A stretch of DNA of 64,000 nucleotides from contig NC_088174.1 in assembly GCF_028769735.1 (NCBI RefSeq), positions 2,687,501 to 2,751,500 on the forward strand, in the 5' to 3' direction. Below are positions 11,201-23,200 of this stretch, piece after piece. A program made the position numbers and the translations under genes. The notes beneath the pieces were generated by a model. That model ran no database searches and was not told the DNA's origin. It worked only from the letters and a program-made list of their open reading frames with translations. The first letter of the stretch is position 1. Each line of letters starts with the position of its first letter. This DNA comes from Zonotrichia leucophrys gambelii. Lineage: Eukaryota; Chordata; Aves; Passeriformes; Passerellidae.

Positions 11201-14200
11201 GGGAGAAAACTGGGATTTACTGGTTTACACTGGGAGGGAACTGGGACAAACTGGGAGGGACTGGGAATGGAACTGGGTGTGGCTTAAATGGCTCCAGGTG
11301 TGGGCGGAGCAAAAATGGGCGTGGCCTAAATAAGGTGTGCGATAAGTGGGCGTGGCCTAAGAGGTTGTGGGTGTGATTTCTGGGGCACAGAGAAGGAAAA
11401 GTTCAAATTTAAGCACCAGCTGAGTCCTGGTGGGTGGCTCATTGTGCCTCAAGCCTTGAGGTCCTTATGCATGAACATCTACATTTATTTTAGGAGCAAA
11501 TGGAAGAGAGCATTAAATGATGGAGACCTGTGGGGAACAGTATGGAACCTCAAAGGGGATTTTTAGTTAAACAGAAGATTTTGTTTCAAATGCTTTACAG
11601 GTCATTTTATAACCATACTTGGAGAAAAGGGCTCTTATTTACACACAAAATATAAAATTGCATCACTACATTTATGGCTTGGCATTTCTTCAGGTAGTGC
11701 AAGCTCAAAACTGCCTCAAAAAGCAATTAAAATACACCTAAAAGAGCAGCATTAACAAGAATCTCCCAGCCACTTTGAGGAGCTATTCCTGGCATTTTTA
11801 GGTAATGAAGACACCAGTGTGGTATTTAACACCTTGAATTTCAGCCTGACCTTGAACACAGTGGAAAGTTTAATTGTTTAATGAATGACAAGGCTTAAAA
11901 CATGAGCTGTTCTACATAAATGGGGAATGGTAACATTAATAACATAGGGCTAAAAAGGGCAAACTGAAATCAAATATATTGTTGTGTTTGAGGGCAGTCA
12001 AGTTCAAAGGCTTCCACTGAAGAAGCCTAAGATGAATTTACAGTTATTCCTCCTGCATGGAATGCTGTAGGTAGGGCTTTAATCCTATAAGGGAGGAAAA
12101 ACATAAATATCCAAGTAGATAAAAATTAGAGTTTTCACAGAGGAAAATTCTAAACAAATCACATTGCATCCTTTATTTTGTGGAAGACCCCAAAAGCTGG
12201 CTGCCATTAGTGCAACCCAGATGAGGGAAGGCCAGTGCAGCTTTCCTGGCCAGGAAACAGCCCCAGGCTCTTTGTTCCTGCCTGCAACAATGCAGGGCTC
12301 CTTTCACAGTGCCATCTGCTGCTCAGCTCCAGCCTGCACTGCAATTCCAGCCCTGACACACTCCTCAGGCACTGCTGCCTCTCCAAGAGAGAAATTACAT
12401 AAAGGACAGGACTGATTTTCCCAAATTCAGACATCCTGGCCTTGCCTCTGCTGTTTAGGATGGATATTCTAAGATACCACAGGATTAATCCAATTCAAAG
12501 GACACAGCAAGTGGTGAGAACTGCTCTTGTATTTGACATTTCAAAGAAAACCATTTATCAAACAAAGATAAGGCAATGCTAGATTTCATAGACAGGGATT
12601 TTAAAATCACAAATACTGAGATCTCCATTCTGACAAGCTCTGGATTTTACAGAAGCAAGTACTTTTTATGACCAAAAAAAAAAAAGGATGTGGATTATGT
12701 ACCTTTCCTTCTATTTCTGCGCTTCCCCCCTTCTTTTTTGTCTTTTGGTTTCACCACCTTCTTTTCTTCTCCAGACTCCCCATCACTCACAGTGAGCTTC
12801 TGCCTCAGCAGCCTGTGTCTGTATCTGGGCTTCTTGGATGTTTCTTCCTCCTCTGAGTCTGAATCCTCAGAATTATCTTCTTCCTTTTCTGCCTTCTTGT
12901 CTTCCTTTTCCTTCTCTCCTGTCACACACGAGAGTCAGTACCACATGCGTACCAGTCACTTTCTTATCTTACAAGAATTAAAATCTGAATTAATTTAGGC
13001 TAAATCCTGTGCTTTTCCAGGGAATCACAAGCACCAACATACCAATTTCCTCCAATGTTTAGTATTTCCCACTGCCTGAATGCTTGGAATGCCTGTTGCA
13101 ATGGCTGTGTTAGCCAAACCTCTCCTGTGCAGGACTTACTGTTCTGTACAGGTAATAACTCCTCACAAACCCCTGGGACTTCTTAATTACAAAACCCAGA
13201 TTATGACAAAAAAATAAACACAGAGAAGACTAAAAGAGATGATAATCCTCATGACCCTGCACATTGGCCTCTATGTGGCAACTACACATCGAAATCAGTA
13301 ATATTTTTTGCTGAAAACTTTAACAATCATGATTTTCCCAAGTGACCCCTGAAATCATGACAGGTGCCACAGCACCACTTTTTCCCAGATGCTTTTTGGT
13401 GCTTACCATCATCTGCTGTGCTCTCAGTTTGCTTTGTGGGTTTCTTCTTTCCTTCCTCTGGCTGCTCATCTGAAGACGTATCCTCATCAGAGGAAAGATT
13501 GGCTTTGATTTCTTCTAAAAGCATTTTCTTGGCAATTCTTTGAAGTAAAACAGAAAACACTATTTATTCCATTGTTCAGGTAAATGTATGAACGACAAGT
13601 GTAACCCTACACCATTCAGAACTTCAAAAAAAGGGCTGAAAGCTGAACAAAAAAAAAAGACGTGTGATGAAAAGTCATTGTGGCAAGACAGGATCTATCA
13701 GCAAAAATCTCACATTAATGAAATGTGTTGACTTGCTTTTAGAAAGCAGGTTTGTAATAAAGCTTCTTAAAAAGAGAAGTTTCCTGCTTTACAGCAGACT
13801 TGAAATGGTTATAAAACGCACAGATTTAGAGATTTCATTTTATTTATGGTCTAGCTGGATAACTAACCACAAGCACTTGCCTTACAGCAGCCCTTGCAAA
13901 AACCCTTCTGTGTTTACACCCAAAAAGTCTGACCAACACTACAGGACCTGAATTTCAGATAAAAATCATCATCTTATTTCCTGCTCCACAAACTGTCCAC
14001 TCAGCTTCCCTTGGTTTCACTGCAGAACAAGAACAAGCTAATGCACAAGTGACTATGGAAAAATGATTTCTTTACATGCACTTGCAACATAAAAATCTTC
14101 TGAGTCTACCCAAGGCAGTTATGTAAAAAGCACAGGAAAACAGTGGAATTAGAAGTACTTGTACTTCCAGGGGGAAAAAAATAAACCAGGTTTTTCTCAT

Positions 14201-17200
14201 ATAAATATCAGGAATACTACATTTTCATTCTCCATTTTCAATGAAATATGTGTTTTCTAGGTGAAACCTCATGTGTCTTGCCTTTTGGGAGAATCAATGC
14301 CTGCTGTGTGTACACAGCTCACTCACAACAGCTCAAAGCCATGGAACTGAACCACAATCCAGGCAATGGAACAGGGGTCTCTCAACCAAACTTCCTGTAC
14401 AACAGAAAACTGAGCTGTTGCTTCTATGGAGCACTACAAAATAGGCTTTTAATAATCAGTATTTCATTTTCCAGCCTGCAGTGTGTCCCTAAAACACAAT
14501 CATTTTTCAAAGGGACTCTTCCCAAGCTATCTTTCCTGACACTCCACGCAGTATTTTCTAATTTTTGAGCAACAGTGCAGTTTTAAAAAACGCTCTCACA
14601 CTAATTTATATTCAGTTATTATTAAAAGATGGAAGCAAAATAGTTTAATAAACATTTCAGATTGTTCAGTGAGCCAGACCATCCATCAGCATCCAAAACG
14701 CTCCCTCCCCCTCTCTCTTGAGAAGAAAAAGCTGATTAAAACTTTACCAAGCAGTGCTCTTGGAGAACTTTAATTCCACATCTATCAAGAAATCACAGCA
14801 TGAACCCAAAGAAAACTTACTAAAGTCCACAGATAAGTAACATCCTCTTCCAAACGCTTTTTGCATTAGGTCCTCCCAGAGGATTTTTGGAAAAGGGATG
14901 TTAGGGTTTGGTTAAATGCTGATTTTTTAAAAACCCAGCAGACCATGTGTAACAGCAGCAGAAATAAACAGCTCCTCATATAAGAAAGTCAGACTGTATT
15001 TCTTCCATCTCTTAATGGTCAGAATTTTTCTTCAAAATAAAACTGCTTGGGATGTCACAGGCTGGCTTCCCTTTAACAGCTTTTAACCTCAACTATTAAC
15101 CTTGACTCCTACTCCAGAAAATGCAGAGAGCAGTGGTCTGGCTACTTTTCTTGTTTCATAAAAACCCAGAGTTTTGGAAGAGGAAAAATCTAAAAGATCT
15201 GATAAAAACATTGAAATTGAATCCTGAAAATCCTGCCTTTGACTTATTTTGGCAAGTGCATTAGCAAGGTTAACACAGCTTGTGCATGGCAATACTTACC
15301 TCTACACAAGTCACCTTTAAAAGGCTGACTGTGGTTCTTAGCAAAACCAAACCTTCATTTTAATTTGTTCTTTAATGAAGTATCTACTTTTTAAGAGCTA
15401 TAGGAAACAGCAAATGTATCTAACACCTAAAAAGACCATGCACAAAATCTACCATCCATAAAGAGACAATGCTCTCATTTTCCTATTAAACACCAGCATA
15501 ACCAACAACCAGACTGGGTAAACTGATTCGTTTCTAATTATTTATAATAATACTGATTAAGAAGTTATTGCTATGATAGAAAAGAAGTTCTGGTTTTTAT
15601 CTAGGATAAACACTTAACCACTTGCAACCAAATTGAGTTGGGACTGTTTGTCAGTGAGAAAAGCTGCATTTTCTTCAATGCATTTACTGGTGTGAATTTA
15701 GGCCAGAAAAGTGAGACATTATTAAGATGTTCAGGATTTCACAGAAGCCCATTTTTAATTAACTACACATCTGATAGGAATGGTAAGTGTAAGCAACATG
15801 AGACCCAAGGAGATCAGGCCTTGTAAATGCATGTTGACAAATGACTGATGTAACAAATGGTTCACATGAATTATTATAAACTGAGCACAGGACTCCTGAA
15901 GCTGGGTTTAAATTAAACCACAATAGATGTTGACCAGGATAACACATCATATTTCTATTTTATGATAAAACCCATTGAAAGTCACCAGGTTTCTCAGCTA
16001 AGAAACCTCACATAGTAGCTTTAACATTTTATATTTGCATTAATAGCAGCAAAAAAACCCCAAGCTATGATAGTGTGAAATTTCCCTCACTCATATTCTT
16101 CCAGAGAAAACCATGGAAATCAAAAGGGACTGTAATATTTCCTCAGGTCAAGGACATAAAAGATTCTTGGCCATTCAGATGTAACAGTTGAGCACCAGCA
16201 ATGGATTCAATTAAGAGGCACAGAGAGCCATATGACCTCCAGCACAGGGTTCCAGGCAGTAAAAAATAAAGCAAAAAATAAAATAAAATTTTAAAATCCC
16301 TGCATTTTACTCTTTCCTGCACTGATCTGCTGAGACCTTGAGCATGTCATGTTGCCCCACTCATCTGATCTAAACTTATGGTGACATTTGGATGAAGGAC
16401 TCTCCCAGCACACATTTAGCCAGTGCCTCACACAATGGGGCTGCAGCCTCAAGCAGGACACACAAAACCAACTCTAGAATAAAATAACAGCACATATGCA
16501 CAGTTTTGTATCAACTGGGATTTAGAGATATTTCCCATTTGTAAGAACAGCCCCAGCAGAATACACTTCTAAACAATGAACTGATGACTATGGATTTTTA
16601 AGTCGTGCTAAAAGAAAAGAGTTTTCACAAGAGACAGACTGGAAATTACCCAGGGGTTCTTGGTTACACTGCAGGATGACTTTAAAAGCTCCTTCAGACC
16701 TTGCAGCAGAACTGGAACAGTAGGTGCAGCCTCTCATGGTGTGCAGTTAATTTGCACCATTCTTGTTCAAGAATTTTGCAGTGCCAATACAATGGTTGAT
16801 TGTTCAAAACCTTGGTGAGACAATGCTACCACTGTAAAAATCTTTTTTCTTAAAAAGCCATGATTTTAAATTTTAGTTCACCATTGTGATGTTTTATTAC
16901 CAATTAGATTCCATCAACTCACACTCAGTGTTCATAAATACCTACTAATCATATGTAGAAATAAGGTTGCCTGACACAAGCCCTTGGGTGGGGGAGCAAG
17001 GTGGGATGTTGGCTAATAAAAGCCACCAGAATTCCAGTTAGAGCATTACTGGCTTAAATGGGCCTTCAGGATACTACTAGGAAACTCAGAACCCTTTAAA
17101 ATATATTTTAAGACATTAATATTTGGATGAAATGTCATACATGTCTAAAAAAATGAGTGAAAACTGCCAAACACCTTTTGCTAAATACTGTGCTGTCTTT

Positions 17201-20200
17201 GTTGGGAGAGGCTGATTTTCAAGCTGTCAGAGTTGGATTAAATTAAATGCTTGGACAAGAAAAACGTTTTACAAAAATTTATTGTAACCATCAAATACTT
17301 AAAGGCATTCTGCATTTAATACACTATTAACTTCTTAATAAACAGAACTACTGCAAACATATCAAACAGTACCATTGAAAAGATCAGAAGGACCAATAAT
17401 AAGTTACACAACAGAAGATGAAAGCATACAGCACTGTATAGCATAGTATGACCCACTTGGATATTGCATTTTGGCAAAAAGATGATTTCAAGGCTATTAA
17501 TATTCATGTCATGCACATCCTCAGGTATGCAAATAACAGAACATCTAAACTAGAGACTTGCAAACAGGAGAGTTCCCACACTACAAACACCCAGCAGGTA
17601 CTAGGTACCCTCTTTGGCCTGGAAGAAAATAGGCAACTTCTCTGAATCAGTAGGTAAACTATTGAAACACTTGGTGTTGAGTAAACAGAAGAACAAGTTT
17701 TTAACTTCTCAAAATTTGTTCCATCTTTTTACAGTTTATAGCTCTGATTGTGGTGCCAAGTACAACACATGAAGAAGGTAAAGTCAGACTGCATCACCAG
17801 GTAACATGTCTGAAGGTTGACAACACTGTTTATTGACAAAATACCTCCCCATCTCATATATAGATGTTCAAAAGGTCCTCTAAATTAAAACTTAACAAAG
17901 AGGCAGCTTTAAAACAAAGTACAGAAACTGATTTTTAAAGCCCGAATTTATATTTCTGTTTGTTATTAATTAGGTTCATTTATTTCCCAATATAGCTCTT
18001 AAGCTAAATAATGATTGAGTTCTGTCAGAAACGTTTGTGCAGTAAATACTGAACTTCTGACAAAAGTGTATTGGTTTAGTTATCAACCAGAAACTCACAA
18101 CAACAACAAAAAAAAGAAAAAAGAAAAAGAAAAAAATGAATTAAAACAGGACTGAAATTAAAGCATGATTTTAAAAAATCTTGTTATATCAAAGTTTACA
18201 TGTTCTGCTTATGACCCTGTGCTGTCAAGTCCCTACAAAGCATCTTTCTTTAAAGAGCTGAATTACTGGGTTAAATTTGATGACTGAAAGCACACAAGAA
18301 CGAATTCAGCAGCAGCATTGTGCTGCCAGACTGAGGTCCGTAAAGGAGATAAAACAGTGTTTGTAAAATTTACTTCAGCCACATCTCAAAACATACAACT
18401 CTGTGAAACAAGGATTCCATATTCTAAACTAGTAAGGCTCAGAAGCAGAAAAAGACTCCACCAGCAACTGGTCCCACACATGCTACATGGCCAAAACAAC
18501 AACAAAAAAATCAGTTTCTGAAACACTGTATAAAAATTTGTTGAGCAGCTCTTCAGTCTAACTACAGTAATCACTTCCAAAAAGAACCTGTGGCTCGAGT
18601 TGAGTGACACTTCATGTTGTGCATTTAGGAAATGAAGCTTTTACATTTCTAGCCAGGCTGATTTTGATAGCTACAATGGTACTGGTAAAATATGACACGT
18701 CTTAGCTAACTGTATCTTACAGTGATTCTTTTTTTATTCAATTCCAAACTGAAGCAATACATATAAGCCACAATTCTGAAAATATCTATGCAAAGACTTA
18801 AAATATATAATTAGTCTCTGATACCAATTGAGCCTATGCACAGTGCTTGTAGAATCATGGCCTTAACTCACATTAGTCACTTCAGGTGCTTTTTAGTGGA
18901 TTAAAACTCAGTTAAATTAACAGCTGAAAATATCTAATATGGTTTTCCCCACATTTGTGCTTTCTCTTTATTGAGAAAAGGCGTTTCAATTAGAAAAGCA
19001 TATTAAGCAACAGTAATAACCAAATTCATTCTGAAAATATTGCAGCACTGCATACTGCACAGATGCAAACTGTCCCCTTCTACTCCCCACAACTAGCTGA
19101 AATTCACATTTAGCAGCAGCAGCAGCTTCTGCCCTGCCTGCCAGCCCCCTGTTGCCACTGGGGCTGCAGCGCTTTGGGATCGCCCCCAGGCAGGTGTGTC
19201 AGCTACCACCTCTAGACATTGCCTTTGCACACCTGGCTCTACCACCTCTAAACGTTTGCTTTGCATTCCTGGCTCTGGGCCTCTGTTTTCTGGCCCCGTG
19301 TTCACACTTGCAGGAGGCCTGTGAGCGAGTCTTTACCGGGCAGGCAGCCGTGCTTTTTACCACCTGCTTGCTCCTCCGTTGCGCCGGCTCGCGCCCACGC
19401 CTAGGCTGTGCTCTAATCGTTTTTATGTCCTTATGCAGGGTATCATACCTATTCTCAGGGTCGTCATCATCATCATCTTCCTCCTCCTCCATTGGGATAG
19501 TCCTTGATAGAGCATCTCCCTCATCTCCTGAAAGAAAAGCCCAACAGAAAACATTTAATAAGCGTAAACGATAACAACGATACAACGAAACAACGATAAA
19601 CAAGACACGACAGCACAATATGAATTGCATTTCTATCAACTCAATATCAACTCAATGTTTTCAAATCCCCATTTGAAAACAGCTTGGTGATACCACTTCT
19701 CTACCAGTTACCTGTCTTGACAAATAGAAATAAATCTTTCTGGTGTTGTTTGCACAGGTCTCAGGATGAGGGAAGAGATGAGAATCTTGACTCTATATTT
19801 CAGAAGGCTGATTTATTATTTTATGATATATATTATATTAAAAAAAAATTATATATTAAAACTGTGTTGGGAATTTAGCTGCTAAGGACTGGAAAAGTAC
19901 AAAACTGTGGCTAATTCCAAGTCCTGCACCTGCACAGATAGCAGTGTCCTTGGGCCTAGCTGTGGTAGGATAACAAACAGTGAAAGAGGCATGAGAAAAG
20001 AGAGATGTAACCCCTAAGGAATGAGGAAGAGTTCATGGTATAGTTTAACCAATAGATTGCTTGGCTTACAGAATATTCATAAGCTTATTACTTGCTGTAT
20101 AAGTGTCTGATGCTCTCTTCAATAAATGGAATTTGCTTATCACTCATATTGAGTGTCTGAGTCTCCCCTCACCGACAAATGGCTGCGACCCCTGACAAAG

Positions 20201-23200
20201 GCCCTCATTTCTCTGTGGCAAAACTGTACTAAAAGAATAAAGGATTTCATCAGAAGGCTTGCAAGGAATAGAAAGGAATGATAACAAAAGCTCGTGACTC
20301 AGTCTGAGCCAGCTGACTGTGATTGGCCATTAATTAGAAACAACCAACATGGACCAATCACAGATGCACCTGTTGCATTCCACAGCAGCAGATAATTATT
20401 GTTTTTATTTTCCTTTGAGGCTTCTCAGCTTCTCAGGAGAAAAATCCTGGCAAAGGGATTTTTCAGAAAATATCATGGCAACAAATCTTGTTTTTTTCAG
20501 TTTTGCTCACTACTTGTACCTTGTTCCTAATAACATACTGCAAATTTGGGATTTTACACCAAAACTTAAGAGACTAAATACTGTACTCAGGAATCATAAA
20601 TAAGTTCCCTAAGATGTTATTTGCTCTGTCAGAAGCTCCATGAGTGAGTCTGTGCAAACTGAAAGGAAGGCACAGCAAACACAGGACAGAACTGCATCCC
20701 AAGCCCTTGGGTTGCCCTGCTGCCAGGAGGGAAGTTCTGCAGAAACACCAATCCTCCCTATTTTTGCTTTCACACTCTGAGTGTGTGTAAAGAGTTGTAT
20801 TTTGAGAATTCCAGATGCCATCCTTACTGCAAATATCCAAACTCAGCTGCACTACATGGCACTGTCTCATGTACAAAGGACATGGAGACCAACAGTGTGG
20901 GACACGTGACAGAGGAGGAACAGCACAGTGGGAATCCTGCCCTGGAGCTCCTCTGCACTCTCCTGGCTGGACTGAGAAATCTGCAGTGTTTCCAGCACAT
21001 TCCAGGCCTCTCCCCTTGCTTTTCTCTCTTTTTCATCTTGCATGCAAGTCAGACAAATCTGCTAGGTAGTGAAATCAAGGGAAAGAAACCTCACAGTCCT
21101 AATGAGCTGAGATCCCCATATTCATAATTTCTGTTTATTTTCTACCTGTGGGGACTGGAGGACTGGACTACAACCAGGCTGTAAGGGGCACACTCCAAGG
21201 TGATCACAGAAAGTGCCTCATGTAGATAAATAAAAGTATCCTGTTGGTTAAACCAGAGCCTAAGTCTCATTCAATGATCAATCTGCAATACACAGCTTAT
21301 TCAGGCACAGAGCAGGCTCCTTTATTTTACTAATTCACCTATTAAACCAAAAGCCAACTGCAAAGGCCCCATTCTCCTCTGAAAACACACTAATATAGGC
21401 ATAATTTCACAGAATCAAATGATAACTGAAGCTGAGATATCTGGATATGCTCTACTTCAACTCCATCCTCAAAGCAAAGATAACTCCAAAGTCAGGTCAG
21501 TTACTTGAGGGACTGGGCCAGTCAAGTTTTGAGCATTTCCAAGGACAAAGATTCTGAACTTCAAGAGGGCAACCAGTTCCAAGCTTTGACCCTGCTCAGT
21601 GTAAGAATACTCCAGTATCTCTATCAGTTTGCCTTGCTAAATGCTGTATCCTCAATACATCCTTTGGGCACACATCCAGCTCAGCCCCCCTAAAACTGCC
21701 CATGAGGTGATTTGCTGTCAGAAATTCAGACACCCCATTTTTAGCATTCTGTCTGCAGTCTAAACCAAGCCTCTTCTCTCTCAGTCTAACTCTCCTGTCA
21801 ATGATGCCACACCACAATCCTGTTCAGTTTGTACCCTGCTATCCATCTCTCCAATAATGACCCAATTTTCCCATGGTGACCTGCAAATGAAACAGCTCCC
21901 AGTGCCTCAGACACCTTCTGATAAATTAAAACCACCTTTCTCCTCTTGGGCCATTTCAATGCCAAGTCCATGAACTGTACATGAACAACTCTGTTTTTAA
22001 GGCATTTTTCACTGATGGTGAAAACTGTGGTGCTGAAAACTGAGTGCCAGAAATTACCTGTCTGTAGAGAGTTTTAATGGCTGTGGCAGTGACCACATGC
22101 AAAAATAGAATTAGTTACTGTGCAAACCATGAATTATCTGCAATCTCCCCCAGCAGTGACATCACTGAGGAAAACATTGATAAGGCAGCACTCATGGAAA
22201 AGCCCTACAAGTTCCAATATTATCTGCACAGAGACACAACATACAGAAACAACAGCAGATTTTTAAGTAGCTGGTCTAAGCCTACATGGCTCTTGTGAGG
22301 CATAAAAATCATTTTTAAATGTATGATTTTTAAATGTATATTACAATGCCACAGGTCTCCAGCATCACCTCCAGTGCACAGACAGGAGGTGATAAATGTG
22401 AGTTCACATGATCTACTCCTTCCAACCAGCTCCTGCTACACAATCCCTGGGCAGGTGAGGCAAGGGCCAGGCTTTGGAAAGCTGGACTGCAAGGCAGTAC
22501 CTCTTGTAAATACTGCCTGCAGCTTCCAAAGCACCTCCATTTACAGTGACATCATCTTTTTCCTCAAGGCACAAGCTGCACAAAGTGAAATTGTGCAATC
22601 TCACAGCCACAGGATAGCTTGGCTGGAAGGGAACTTTACAACAGGTGCTTCCAAATCCTTATCAGAAAATCCTCCAGGCTGCAAACACTTAAATGCATCA
22701 TTACCAACTGAGGAGGGTTTTTTTGCTGCTAGATGATTAAATGTCACCCAAATGAACAACTCTGGCACACCTGATGACTGACAGAATCCTCCATCAGCAG
22801 ACAGCATCAAGCTTTCAGTCACGGGCCTGATCTTCTGCTCGTCGCTGCTTCCGTCGCCCGTGGAATTCTGATCGTCGTTTTCCTCCTTGTCAGACGGGGA
22901 AGAGGAAGTGACAACCGCCTTCTTTTTGGCCACTTTCTTCTTTAAGTTGCTCTTTTTATTTTCTTTTACTGATCCTCTTTTAACCTTTTTCTTAGTGTCT
23001 TCATAAGACTCCTCATCAGAAGAGGATGAGTCATCCTGTTCTTTCTTGGAAATCTTCTTTTTGTGGCTTATTTTCCTCTTTTCTTTCGTGTCAGTTCGTT
23101 TTTTACGCCGCACGGCATCATCATCAGAGCTCTCCTCTTTCTGGGGAGATTTCTCAGTATCAGAAGATAAATCAATGTGTACTCTTTTAGCTACTCTCTC

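Noticed and set aside
10321..11376. Overlapping frames of 80-173 codons on both strands
   Set aside because: Translations of the ACTGGG minisatellite, with no start context or similarity to support them.
22601..22770. Continuation of the exon 9 frame past its donor
   Set aside because: The exon 9 donor (G|GTGTGC) joins exon 10 in the right phase and in line with human ATRX, so the extension is intron.
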